Shown in pieces: positions 15,701 through 24,299 of a stretch of DNA of 64,000 nucleotides. This DNA comes from Bradyrhizobium sp. SRL28 (GTDB lineage: Bacteria; Pseudomonadota; Alphaproteobacteria; Rhizobiales; Xanthobacteraceae), in contig NZ_JAHEAG010000012.1 of NCBI RefSeq assembly GCF_018596315.1, positions 62,001 to 126,000 of the forward strand. The letters run 5' to 3'. Below the pieces are notes generated by a model. It saw nothing but the letters and a program-made list of their open reading frames with translations. It searched no databases and was not told the origin of the DNA. Both the position numbers and the translations under genes were made by a program. Every line of letters begins with the position of its first letter. Position 1 is the first letter of the stretch.

Positions 15701-17395
15701 ATGCCCGAAGCAAAGGATCAGGGACCATCTGTAACAGCATCGAACCCGGCTGATCATCAAACACTGAGCCGCCGTAAAATCCTTCTCGGCGGCACATCGC
15801 TCGCCGCCGCGACCGCCATCAGCGCCGTCGACCGAACGCAGGTCGCGCAAGCCCAGCAGCCACAGCAGCCTCCAGCCCCGTCGGGGCGCAGACCCAACAT
15901 CCTCGTCATCTGGGGGGACGATGTCGGCATCGCCAACATCAGCGCCTACTCGTTCGGCCTGATGGGCTACAAGACACCCAACATCGACCGCATCGCCCGC
16001 GAAGGCATGATGTTCACGGACTACTACGCCGAGCAGAGCTGCACGGCGGGTCGTGCATCGTTCATCACCGGTCAGGCCGGCCTGCGAACCGGCATGACCA
16101 AGGTCGGCTTGCCAGGCGCCACACTCGGCCTGCGCGGCGAGGACATCACGATCGCCGAAGCGCTGAAGCCCCTCGGCTATGCCACCGGCCAATTTGGCAA
16201 GAACCATCTCGGCGACCGCAACGAATTCCTGCCGACCGTACACGGGTTCGACGAGTTCTTCGGCAACCTCTACCACCTCAACGCCGAAGAAGAACCCGAG
16301 CATCCCGACTATCCGAAGGACGCGAGCTTCAAGGCGAGATTCGGCCCGCGCGGCGTGCTCAAGTGCAGGGCAGCCGACAGAGACGATCCAACCGTCGATC
16401 CGCGTTTCGGCAGGGTCGGCAGGCAGACCATCGAGGACACCGGCGCGCTGACCAAGAAGCGGATGGAGACGGTCGACGACGAGACCTCCAACGCCGCGAT
16501 CGACTTCATCAAGCGGCAGACCCAGGCCAACAAGCCCTTCTTCTGCTGGTGGAACGGCACCCGCATGCATCTCTACACCCATGTGCGCCCGGAATATAAG
16601 GGCCGCAGCGGCCTCAGCGAATACATGGATGGCATGCTCGAGCACGACGGCCACGTCGGGAATCTGCTCAAGACGCTCGACGACCTCGGCATCGCCAACG
16701 ACACCATCGTCATCTACGGCACCGACAATGGCGTCCACATGAACTCCTGGCCGGACGGCGGCATGACGCCGTTCCGCAGCGAGAAGAACACCAACTGGGA
16801 AGGCGCCTATCGCGTCCCGGCGATGATCCGCTGGCCGGGCCGCATCAAGCCGGGCCAGGTCTCGAACGAAATCTTCGCAGCACTGGACTGGTTCCCGACG
16901 CTGCTCGCGGCCGCCGGCGAACCTGATATCAAGAACAAGCTGCTCACCGGCTATAACGCAGCCGGCAAGAACTTCAAGGTGCACCTCGACGGCTACAACC
17001 AGCTGCCGCTACTGACGGGCCAGCAGGAGAAATCCGCGCGCAAGGAGTTCTTCTACATCAACGACGAGGCCCAGCTCGTGGCGCTTCGCTACGAGAACTG
17101 GAAGCTGGTCTTCTGCGAGCAGAAGGTCCAGGGCACATTGGAGATATGGGCAGCGCCGTTCGTGTGCCGCCGTCTGCCCAAGATGTTCAACCTGCGCCTG
17201 GACCCATACGAGCGGGCCGATATTACGTCAAACACGTACTACGACTGGACGATTCAGCGCGCGTTCCTGATCGTCCCGGCTCAGGCGATGGTGGCGCAGT
17301 TCATCGAGACGTTCAGGGACTTCCCGCCACGGCAAAAGCCTTCCAGCTTCAGCGTCGACGAAGTTTTGGCGGCGATGGAAAAGAGCCCCGGCTGA
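15701..17395 (+). CDS. Sulfatase 1 (type I, formylglycine-dependent), Tat-exported
   Basis: A 564-residue alkaline-phosphatase-superfamily sulfatase that hydrolyses a sulfate ester in the periplasm. The start at 15701 has AGGAGG upstream; an in-frame ATG at 15683 does not. The N-terminus has RRKILLGGTSLAAATA (Tat) and a Gln/Pro linker. Metal-binding D73/D74 (WGDDVG) and the modification motif CTAGRAS with C114 are present, then TGQFGKNHLG, GTDNG and the C-terminal FNLRLDPYERAD. Ala rather than Pro in the motif is an accepted minority form. The natural substrate is unknown. Confidence 0.93.
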   Translation: MPEAKDQGPSVTASNPADHQTLSRRKILLGGTSLAAATAISAVDRTQVAQAQQPQQPPAPSGRRPNILVIWGDDVGIANISAYSFGLMGYKTPNIDRIAREGMMFTDYYAEQSCTAGRASFITGQAGLRTGMTKVGLPGATLGLRGEDITIAEALKPLGYATGQFGKNHLGDRNEFLPTVHGFDEFFGNLYHLNAEEEPEHPDYPKDASFKARFGPRGVLKCRAADRDDPTVDPRFGRVGRQTIEDTGALTKKRMETVDDETSNAAIDFIKRQTQANKPFFCWWNGTRMHLYTHVRPEYKGRSGLSEYMDGMLEHDGHVGNLLKTLDDLGIANDTIVIYGTDNGVHMNSWPDGGMTPFRSEKNTNWEGAYRVPAMIRWPGRIKPGQVSNEIFAALDWFPTLLAAAGEPDIKNKLLTGYNAAGKNFKVHLDGYNQLPLLTGQQEKSARKEFFYINDEAQLVALRYENWKLVFCEQKVQGTLEIWAAPFVCRRLPKMFNLRLDPYERADITSNTYYDWTIQRAFLIVPAQAMVAQFIETFRDFPPRQKPSSFSVDEVLAAMEKSPG

Positions 17396-17405
17396 CCACG
17401 GAAAG

Positions 17406-17434
17406 CGTGACGCGCCGGTTGGCGGCGCGTCACG
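17406..17434 (+). terminator. 12-bp perfect hairpin after sulfatase 1
   Basis: CGTGACGCGCCG (17406-17417) pairs with CGGCGCGTCACG (17423-17434) around GTTGG. It begins 10 bp after the sulfatase 1 stop. It has no strong U-tract, so it may attenuate rather than fully stop transcription. It overlaps the edge of the FGE remnant. Confidence 0.5.
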
Positions 17435-17511
17435 CAGAGGCGATCGATACCTCGACAAGCCATTTGGGTTTCAGATGCATTATCAGGCACCCGGAGTTCA
17501 GCCATCGATAG
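17425..17511 (+). pseudogene. C-terminal remnant of a second formylglycine-generating enzyme
   Basis: Between sulfatases 1 and 2, this frame reads AARHAEAIDTSTSHLGFRC followed by IIRHPEFSHR and a stop. It matches the C-terminus of the intact FGE, AARHAEPIDTSTSHVGFRC, at 17 of 19 positions. The DNA is also clearly alike (for example GATCGATAC(C/G)TCGACAAG in both). Nothing of the catalytic region remains. The order FGE, sulfatase, FGE remnant, sulfatase points to an ancestral tandem duplication of an FGE-sulfatase unit followed by deletion of most of the second FGE. Confidence 0.8.
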
Positions 17512-17553
17512 CGCCGTCTACAGCTTAGTCTTCTTCAAGGTAGGGAGTGTCGA

Positions 17554-19183
17554 ATGAGCGATGACGTCAAGAAAAAGAACGAAAACTCCAACGGCTCACG
17601 TGGTGGGTTACTACGAAATCTGCTTGCCGCGGCGCTTGTGGCAACGTGCATTTCGCCATTCCTGCAACAACCGGCATGGACCCAGCAGCCCAGTGCCGCG
17701 AAGCCGAACATCCTCGTGATCTTCGGCGACGACGTCGGACAGTCCAACATCAGCGCCTACACGCACGGCGTGGTGGGCTACAAGACGCCCAACATCGACC
17801 GGATCGCCAAGGAAGGCATGTTGTTCACCGACTATTACGCGGAGAACAGTTGCACGGCCGGTCGCTCGACCTTCATCACCGGACAAGTCTGCCTGCGCAC
17901 CGGCCTTTGCAAGGTTGGCATCCCCCGGGGCCGCGGTCGGGCTGCAGGATCGCGACGTGACAATCGCCCAGGCGCTCAAACCGCTCGGATATGCGACGGG
18001 GCAATTCGGCAAGAACCATCTTGGCGATCGCGATGAATACCTGCCCGTAAAGCATGGCTTCGACGAATTCTTCGGCAACCTCTATCACCTGAATGCCGAG
18101 GAGGAGCCGGAGCGGCCCTATTATCCGAAGAACGATACCGCATTCACCAAGAGCAACACGCCGCGCGGCGTGCTCAAGGCGTCGGCCGACGGCAAGATCG
18201 AGGATACCGGTCCGCTCAACCGAAAGCGGATGGAGACGGTGGATGACGAAACGACCGCCGCCGCCATCGACTTCATGCAGCGGCAGGCCAGGGCCAACAA
18301 GCCGTTCTTCACCTGGATGAACACGACCCGCATGCACGCCTTCACGCATGTGCGTCAGTCCATGCAGGGACAGAGCGGAATGCCCGGCAATGAATATGCC
18401 GACGGCATGATCGAGCATGACGGCGACGTCGGCAAGCTGCTGAAGGCAATCGACGATCTCGGCATCGCCAACAACACCATCGTGGTCTATTCGACCGACA
18501 ATGGCCCGAACCAGTGGTCATGGCCGGATGCAGCGACAACTCCGTTCCGCAGCGAGAAGGACACCAACTGGGAAGGCGCATTCCGCGTGCCGGCGATGAT
18601 CCGTTGGCCCGGCCGCATCAAGGCCGGTGAAGTGTCCAATGAGATGGTCTCCGGCCTCGACTGGTTCCCGACGCTGGTTGCCGCCGCCGGCGACGCCGAC
18701 ATCAAGGAGCGCCTGGTCAAGGGCACCAATCTCGATGGCAAGTCCTTCAAGGTCCATCTCGACGGTTACAACCAGCTGCCGTACCTCACCGGCCAGGCGC
18801 AGAAATCGGCGCGCAACGATTTCTACTACTTCAATGACGACGGCGAGATGGTGGCTTATCGCTATGGCGACTGGAAAATCGTGTTCTGCGAGCAGCGGCG
18901 ACCAGGCGGATTCGAGGTGTGGAGCAACCCGTTTACCTGCCTGCGTGCACCGAAGGTATTCAACCTGCGGATGGATCCCTTCGAGCGCGCGGACATCGTC
19001 TCGGACCAGTATTATGACTGGCTCGCCAAGAACGCCTACCTCTTGCAGTACGGCGTGTGGCGGGTGGCTCCCTTCCTGCAGACCTTCAAGGAGTATCCGC
19101 CGAGCCAGCGCTCTGCCAGCTTCAGCATCGACCAGATGGTCGACGCACTGATGAAGAACCTGGACAAGACGGGTACGAAGTAA
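17554..19183 (+). pseudogene. Sulfatase 2, interrupted by a one-base frameshift
   Basis: The first frame (17554-18036) encodes a hydrophobic export segment, metal-binding FGDDVG (D59/D60), modification motif CTAGRS with C100, and TGLCKVGIP. After the run of five C at 17922-17926 the sulfatase continues in the +1 frame (PGAAVGLQDRDVTIAQALKPLGYATGQFGKNHLG... to 19183). Removing one C restores a 542-residue protein very like sulfatase 1 (FFGNLYHLNAEEEPE is shared). The rest shows no decay, so this is either a recent mutation or a sequencing error at CCCCCGGGG. The export segment lacks a twin arginine, unlike sulfatases 1 and 3. Confidence 0.85.
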
Positions 19184-19233
19184 GGCTTCGGCGAGCGCGC
19201 TGCGGCCTCGGCGCCGCAGGGCAATGCAGTGAA

Positions 19234-19257
19234 CCGGCCGCCGCCTGTGGCGGCCGG
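19234..19257 (+). terminator. 9-bp GC-rich hairpin between sulfatase 2 and the MoxR gene
   Basis: CCGGCCGCC (19234-19242) pairs with GGCGGCCGG (19249-19257). A smaller stem TGCGGC/GCCGCA lies just upstream (19201-19218). There is no U-tract. It could attenuate read-through into the MoxR operon and argues for the downstream start of that gene. Confidence 0.4.
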
Positions 19258-19279
19258 CGGACTTCGAGGCGCGAGACAA

Positions 19280-20314
19280 ATGAACGATCTCGGCACGAGC
19301 ACGCCCCAAACTGAAGCAGCGCCGGTAACCGCGAAGCGTTCAGCAGCCCGCGACGCCTTGCTTGATCTCAAGGCCCGGATCGGCAAGTCGGTGCTCGGCC
19401 AGGATCATCTGGTCGAGAGCATGCTGATCGCGCTGCTTGCCAACGGCAATCTCTTGATCGAAAGCCTGCCGGGACTTGCCAAGACCCGCGCGGTCAAGAC
19501 GCTCGCGAAAAACCTCGCGGCGGATCTGTCGCGCGTGCAGTTCACACCGGACCTGCTGCCGTCGGATGTGACCGGCGCGGAAATCTATGTGCAGACCGAC
19601 AAGGGCGGCCAGTTCCAGTTCCAGAAAGGGCCGATCTTCGCCAACCTCGTGCTCGCCGACGAAATCAACCGCGCGCCGGCCAAGGTGCAGTCGGCGCTGC
19701 TTGAGGCGATGGAGGAGCGCCAGGTCACCGTCGCCGGCAAGACCTACAAGATGCCTGATCTCTTCATGGTGCTGGCCACGGAGAACCCGATCGAGCAGGA
19801 GGGCACTTATTCGCTCCCCGAGGCACAGCTCGATCGCTTCCTGATGCACGTCGTCATCACCTATCCGGACGAGGCGACGGAAGGCGAGATCATCAGGCTG
19901 AACCGCGAGGAGAATGCGCAGAAGCCGAAGGACCATTCCGCGGAGCCGGCACCGGTTCCGCAGCAGGCCATCCTCAACGCGCGCGGCGAGATCGACGGCG
20001 TCTTCGTTTCGGACCTGGCGCAGAAATATATCGTCGACATCATCTACGCCACGCGGTTCCCCGGCCGGTACGGCGATCCCCTCGGCAAATGGATCCAGGT
20101 CGGCGCCAGCCCGCGCGGCAGCCTTGCGATCGATCGCTGCGCCCGCGTGCGCGCCTGGCTCGACGGCCAGGAATTTGTGACGCCCGACCATGTGCGCGCG
20201 GTGGTGCATGACTGCCTGCGGCACCGGTTGATCCTGAGCTACGAGGCCGTCTCGCAGGGGGTCAACGCCGACCAGGTGATCGACAAGATCACTGAACTGG
20301 TCGCAGCCGCGTGA
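19280..20314 (+). CDS. MoxR-family AAA+ ATPase
   Basis: A 344-residue cytoplasmic AAA+ chaperone-like ATPase. The P-loop region is LLIESLPGLAKTRAV (K68, T69), with Ser where the first P-loop Gly is usual. MoxR signatures follow: VQFTPDLLPSDVTGAEIY, Walker B LVLADEINRAPAKVQSALLEAMEERQVT, sensor region VLATENPIEQEGTYSLPEAQLDRF and the C-terminal lid. The start at 19280 is chosen because the upstream GTG (19229) lies in a hairpin. MoxR proteins work with VWA partners to mature or remodel enzymes, for example Ca2+ loading of methanol dehydrogenase. Here the partners follow directly, and sulfatase genes lie on both sides. Confidence 0.93.
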   Translation: MNDLGTSTPQTEAAPVTAKRSAARDALLDLKARIGKSVLGQDHLVESMLIALLANGNLLIESLPGLAKTRAVKTLAKNLAADLSRVQFTPDLLPSDVTGAEIYVQTDKGGQFQFQKGPIFANLVLADEINRAPAKVQSALLEAMEERQVTVAGKTYKMPDLFMVLATENPIEQEGTYSLPEAQLDRFLMHVVITYPDEATEGEIIRLNREENAQKPKDHSAEPAPVPQQAILNARGEIDGVFVSDLAQKYIVDIIYATRFPGRYGDPLGKWIQVGASPRGSLAIDRCARVRAWLDGQEFVTPDHVRAVVHDCLRHRLILSYEAVSQGVNADQVIDKITELVAAA

Positions 20315-20321
20315 GGGAGCC

Positions 20322-21305
20322 ATGACCGACGGGACAGCCAACATACCAGGTGTCTACGTCAGTCTCGACGATCTGCTCGCACTCGAATACCGCGGACGCA
20401 AGGTCTCGTTCCTGCCGCGTCAGCCGGCGCACAGCCTGTTGTCGGGCCGGTTCGCCTCGCGCATGCGCGGACGCGGACTCAACTTCGAGGAAATTCGCGA
20501 CTATCGCGCGGGTGACGACGTCCGCTCGATCGACTGGAAGGTGACGGCACGGCTGCAGAAGCCGCATGTCCGTGTCTTCAACGAGGAGCGCGACCGGCAG
20601 ACGCTGCTGGTCGTGGACCAGCGGCTTCCCATGTTCTTCGGCAGCCGCCGCGCGATGAAGTCGGTCACCGCGGCGGAAGCCGCGGCGATCAGCGCATGGC
20701 GCGTTCTTGGCGCAGGCGACCGCGTCGGCGCCATCGTGTTCGACGATCGCGGGCTGACCGAGTTCCGGCCGCGGCGCAGCCGCGCGACGGTGCTGCAGAT
20801 CCTGTCCGCGATCGTTGCATCCAACCGGGCGCTTGGCGTCGGCCGCGGCCTGTCTGCATCCCCATCAATGCTGAACAAGGCGATTCAGCAGGCACAGCGG
20901 CGCGCCTTCCACGATGCGGTGGTCATCATCATCAGCGACTTCGACGGGGCAGATGACGAGACGCACAAGATGGTGGGAGCAATAGCCCGCCACAACGACG
21001 TGGTGGCGCTGCTCGTCCACGATCCCCTGCAAAGCGACCTGCCGGCCACGGCCAGCATGACGGTGACGGACGGTGAGTTGCAGATCCATCTGGAAGTGGG
21101 GCGCGAAAGCGTCCGCCAAAGCATCGCGCAGGCTTTGCAGGAACGGCTCAAAGGCGTGTTTGCCTGGACGCGGGAGCTTGGTGTCCCCGTGCTGCCGCTC
21201 AGCACTGCCGAGGATACCGCCCAACAGCTTCGTCACCTGCTCGGTGCCCTGCAGAATCGCAGCGAACGCGGCGGCCATGGTCAGATGGGGGCGAGCCTTG
21301 GCTGA
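20322..21305 (+). CDS. DUF58 domain protein, MoxR partner
   Basis: A 327-residue protein starting 7 bp after the MoxR stop. The DUF58 core is plain: GRFASRMRGRGLNFEEIRDYRAGDDVRSIDWKVTARLQKPHVRVFNEERDRQTLLVVDQR, followed by a VWA-like fold (VVIIISDFDGADDETHKMV). DUF58 proteins are standard companions of MoxR ATPases; they are thought to act as adaptors. There is no signal peptide or clear membrane helix, so it is likely cytoplasmic. It overlaps the next gene by 8 bp if TTG 21298 is the start there. Confidence 0.9.
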   Translation: MTDGTANIPGVYVSLDDLLALEYRGRKVSFLPRQPAHSLLSGRFASRMRGRGLNFEEIRDYRAGDDVRSIDWKVTARLQKPHVRVFNEERDRQTLLVVDQRLPMFFGSRRAMKSVTAAEAAAISAWRVLGAGDRVGAIVFDDRGLTEFRPRRSRATVLQILSAIVASNRALGVGRGLSASPSMLNKAIQQAQRRAFHDAVVIIISDFDGADDETHKMVGAIARHNDVVALLVHDPLQSDLPATASMTVTDGELQIHLEVGRESVRQSIAQALQERLKGVFAWTRELGVPVLPLSTAEDTAQQLRHLLGALQNRSERGGHGQMGASLG

Positions 21306-21789
21306 CGCGCAAACCAAACCCGCCGATCCGCTTGCCGGCCTAATCGATATTCCGCTCCCGCAGGAGGTGAGCCTGTGGCCGCAGACCTGGCCGTTGCGCA
21401 TCGCAATCGTACTCGCCGCAGTATTGGCTGTGTGGGCGATCTGGCGGTTCGTGCATCGATATCGCGCCAATCGGTACCGGCGCGAAGCGCTCTCGGAGCT
21501 GGATCGAATGTGCCAGACGCCCGAGGCGGTGCCGGATCGGTTGGCGGCCCAACTCTCCCTGTTGGTGCGGCGTACGGCATTGGGGGCCTTTCCGCGCGAG
21601 ACGGTCGCCCCGTTAACCGGCACGGCGTGGCTGGCATTTCTCGACCGCAGCTACGGCGGGGACGAGTTCTCGCGGGGCGCGGGACGATGGCTCGTCAGCG
21701 CGCCCTATCAGCGGACCGCGCCGGGCCGCGATGAGCTGAATGCGTTACGCGGCCTCGTCCGCCGCTGGATCAGGGGGCACCATGTTTGA
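21298..21789 (+). CDS. DUF4381-type membrane protein
   Basis: A small protein of the MoxR-VWA operon. The likely start is TTG 21298, with GGGGG six bases upstream; ATG 21277 is an alternative. The 163-residue product has an N-terminal ADPLAGLIDIPLPQEVSLWPQTWPL segment typical of DUF4381, one membrane helix (about residues 34-52, LRIAIVLAAVLAVWAIWRF) and a cytoplasmic domain with LLVRRTALGAFPRETVAPLTGTAWLAFLD. It overlaps the DUF58 gene upstream and the VWA gene downstream, so all are translationally coupled. Its role is unknown; it is presumed to be part of the membrane complex. Confidence 0.85.
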   Translation: MADAQTKPADPLAGLIDIPLPQEVSLWPQTWPLRIAIVLAAVLAVWAIWRFVHRYRANRYRREALSELDRMCQTPEAVPDRLAAQLSLLVRRTALGAFPRETVAPLTGTAWLAFLDRSYGGDEFSRGAGRWLVSAPYQRTAPGRDELNALRGLVRRWIRGHHV

Positions 21790-22780
21790 GTTTGCGTGGC
21801 CCTGGATGCTCGCTCTGTTGCCACTGCCGATTCTGGCGTGGTGGTGGCTGCCGCCATACCGCGCGCGTCAGGCATCGGTGCAGGTGCCGTTCTTCGAGCG
21901 GCTGGCGGCAGCCACGGGGCAAACCCCGCAGAGGGGCGCCGTGGTGCTGCAGCGGCGGCGTATTCAGATGATCGTCGCTATCCTGATCTGGATCCTGATT
22001 GTCGCGGCGCTGGCACGGCCCCAATGGGTCGGTGAGGCCGTGACGCGCGAGATTTCCGCGCGCGATCTCATCCTGGCGATCGATATTTCCGGTTCGATGG
22101 AGCAGCGCGATTTTCGCGCCGCTGACGGCGCGACGCTCGCTCGCCTCGATGGCGTCAAGCGGGTCGTCAAGGATTTCATCGCGCGGCGGCGCGGTGATCG
22201 CTTGTCGCTGATCTTGTTCGGCACGAGGGCCTATGTACAGGTGCCGTTCACCCAGGACCTGCAGACCGTGCAGCAACTGCTCGACCAGGCCCAGGTCGGC
22301 ATGGCCGGACAGCAGACGGCGATCGGGGACACGATCGGGCTTGCGATCAAGACGCTTGAGGGAAGCAGTGCAAAGCAGAAGCTCTTGATCCTGCTGACCG
22401 ACGGCAACGACACGGCGAGCCGCGTGCCGCCCGAACACGCCGCCGAGATCGCCCAGCAAAAAGGCGTCGCCATCTACACCATCGGCGTCGGCGATCCCGC
22501 GGCCTCAGGCGAGAACCGGGTCGATCTCACCGTGTTGCAATCCGTGGCGGCAACAACAGGTGGCCGCTTTTTCCGCGCTGAGGATGGCGCGCAGTTGCAG
22601 GCGATCTATGCCGACATCGACAAGCTCGCGCCCGCGAAACTCGACACGTTGTCGTGGCGCCCGAAGCTGCCACTGTTCCAGTGGCCGCTTGGTGCCGCGG
22701 TCGTTTTGGGGTTGGCGTTGTGGCTCGGCCTGTGGCTGACCGGCGAGCGGGAACGGAAAGGAGCGCTTCGTCATGCATGA
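21782..22780 (+). CDS. VWA-domain membrane protein (BatA-like)
   Basis: A 332-residue protein with N-terminal membrane helices (FAWPWMLALLPLPILAWWW and a second around 62-78), a VWA domain and a C-terminal helix (about 302-322). The metal-ion-dependent adhesion site is intact: DISGSM with D101, S103 and S105, plus a later TDGND loop. This suggests metal-dependent protein binding. The start at 21782 overlaps the previous stop by 8 bp. It is the BatA-like member of a MoxR-type complex, and it probably presents its VWA domain for interaction with the ATPase or its client. Confidence 0.9.
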   Translation: MFEFAWPWMLALLPLPILAWWWLPPYRARQASVQVPFFERLAAATGQTPQRGAVVLQRRRIQMIVAILIWILIVAALARPQWVGEAVTREISARDLILAIDISGSMEQRDFRAADGATLARLDGVKRVVKDFIARRRGDRLSLILFGTRAYVQVPFTQDLQTVQQLLDQAQVGMAGQQTAIGDTIGLAIKTLEGSSAKQKLLILLTDGNDTASRVPPEHAAEIAQQKGVAIYTIGVGDPAASGENRVDLTVLQSVAATTGGRFFRAEDGAQLQAIYADIDKLAPAKLDTLSWRPKLPLFQWPLGAAVVLGLALWLGLWLTGERERKGALRHA

Positions 22781-24299
22781 CGCAGCCAGCATTCCGTTCC
22801 ACCTGCTGCGGCCACTGTGGCTGCTCGCGCTAATTCCGGTCGCAGTGATCTTCGGCATGCTGCTCTGGCGGCAGAACCCTCGAGCGCAATGGGGCGGGGT
22901 AATCGCGCCGCATCTTCTTCAGCACCTGATTGTGCAGCCTGGCCAAGGGCGCGGCTTTAACCCGCTTTTCCTCGTGACGGCCGGCTTGGTGCTCGGCATT
23001 GTCGCCCTGTCGGGACCGACCTGGCGGCGCGAACTGCCGCCGTTCGTCGAGGACAAGGCGCCGCTGATGATCGTGCTCGCCCTGAGCAGCTCGATGGATC
23101 AGGCCGATGTCGCGCCGACGCGGCTCGAACGAGCCAAGCAGAAGATCCGGGATTTGCTCGGCGCCCGCGCGGGCGCACGGAGCGGGCTTATCGCCTATGC
23201 CGGCAGCGCCCACCTCGTGATGCCCCTGACCGACGACAGGTCCGTCATCGAGCCGTTCCTTGCGGCGCTCGTGACCGGCCTGATGCCGGGAGACGGAAAG
23301 AACGTCACCGCCGCGGCTTCGCTGGCGACGCAGTTCCTGGCCACCGAACCGGTTGCCGGCACCATCCTTGTCGTGGCCGATGATCTAGATCAACCCGCAA
23401 TCCGCCAGGCGGCCGGCCGCAACGGCGTCGCGATGTTGAGGGTCGCGCCTGCACAGTCCGGAGAGGGGATGGTCCTCGGCTCCGATATCGTGCGTGTAAG
23501 CGTTGATAGCTCCGACATCCAGGCGATCGAGCGCCGGATCGAAACCCGCTTCCAGGCGGCGCAGGGCGATGCGTTCGGCATGCAATGGCGCGACGAAGGC
23601 TATTGGTTGCTGTTTCCGCTCGCGCTTCTTGGCCTGCTCTGGTTCCGGCGCGGAACGACGGTGGCCTGGGTGGTGATGTTGTTCGTTGTCTTGCAGGCCT
23701 TGCCTGCAAAAGCCGAGGGGCAGCCGCACCGCTTTGCCGACCTGTGGTTGACGCCGGATCAGCAGGGACGAATTGCGTTTGATCGGGGCGATTACAGCAC
23801 GGCGGCGCTACGCTTTGCGGATCCGATGTGGCGCGGGATTGCCGCCTATCGCGCCCTCGACTTCCTGACCGCGGCACAGGAGTTCCGCAAGGTCGAGACT
23901 GTGGAGGGCCGCTTCGCACTCGGCAATGCCGAGGCGCAGAACCATGCCTGGGAAAGGTCGATGAAGGCGTACGACGAGGTGCTGAAGGCGCGGCCCGCTC
24001 ATCTCGCGGCGAAAACCAATCGCGCGATCGTGGCCGCGCTTTTCGAGGCGCAGGAGGAAAAGCGCCGCAAGCAGGAGCAGGACGACAGCGCGCCGCCGGA
24101 GCAAAAGGCGGATGAGATGCGCGTCGATCCCAACCAGAAGGGCGGCAAGCGCATTCAGGTTACGCCGCAAGACGTCACCACGGCCGGCGCCGCGGAGGCC
24201 TGGATGCGCGCGGTGCAGACGACGCCTGCGGATTTCCTGAAGCTGAAATTCGCGATCCAGGCTACGGCAAACGCGTCAGGCGCAGGAGGGCGGCGATGA
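22773..24299 (+). CDS. VWA-TPR membrane protein (BatB/BatC-like fusion) with degenerate MIDAS
   Basis: A 508-residue protein with membrane helices near 12-32, 64-82 and about 270-315, a VWA-like domain (about 95-260), and a C-terminal part with tetratricopeptide-like helices (AQEFRKVETVEGRFALGNAEAQNHAWERSMKAYDEVLKARPAHLAAKTNRAIV). The first MIDAS position reads VLALSSSMD, so the expected Asp is Ala103; metal binding by this domain is doubtful. Combining BatB and BatC functions in one chain is common. It overlaps the BatA-like gene by 8 bp and the next gene by 4 bp. Confidence 0.88.
   Translation: MHDAASIPFHLLRPLWLLALIPVAVIFGMLLWRQNPRAQWGGVIAPHLLQHLIVQPGQGRGFNPLFLVTAGLVLGIVALSGPTWRRELPPFVEDKAPLMIVLALSSSMDQADVAPTRLERAKQKIRDLLGARAGARSGLIAYAGSAHLVMPLTDDRSVIEPFLAALVTGLMPGDGKNVTAAASLATQFLATEPVAGTILVVADDLDQPAIRQAAGRNGVAMLRVAPAQSGEGMVLGSDIVRVSVDSSDIQAIERRIETRFQAAQGDAFGMQWRDEGYWLLFPLALLGLLWFRRGTTVAWVVMLFVVLQALPAKAEGQPHRFADLWLTPDQQGRIAFDRGDYSTAALRFADPMWRGIAAYRALDFLTAAQEFRKVETVEGRFALGNAEAQNHAWERSMKAYDEVLKARPAHLAAKTNRAIVAALFEAQEEKRRKQEQDDSAPPEQKADEMRVDPNQKGGKRIQVTPQDVTTAGAAEAWMRAVQTTPADFLKLKFAIQATANASGAGGRR

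Noticed and set aside
17915..17930. Programmed frameshift in sulfatase 2
   Set aside because: Sulfatases 1 and 3 need no shift, and there is no downstream structure or known slippery motif; mutation or sequencing error is simpler.
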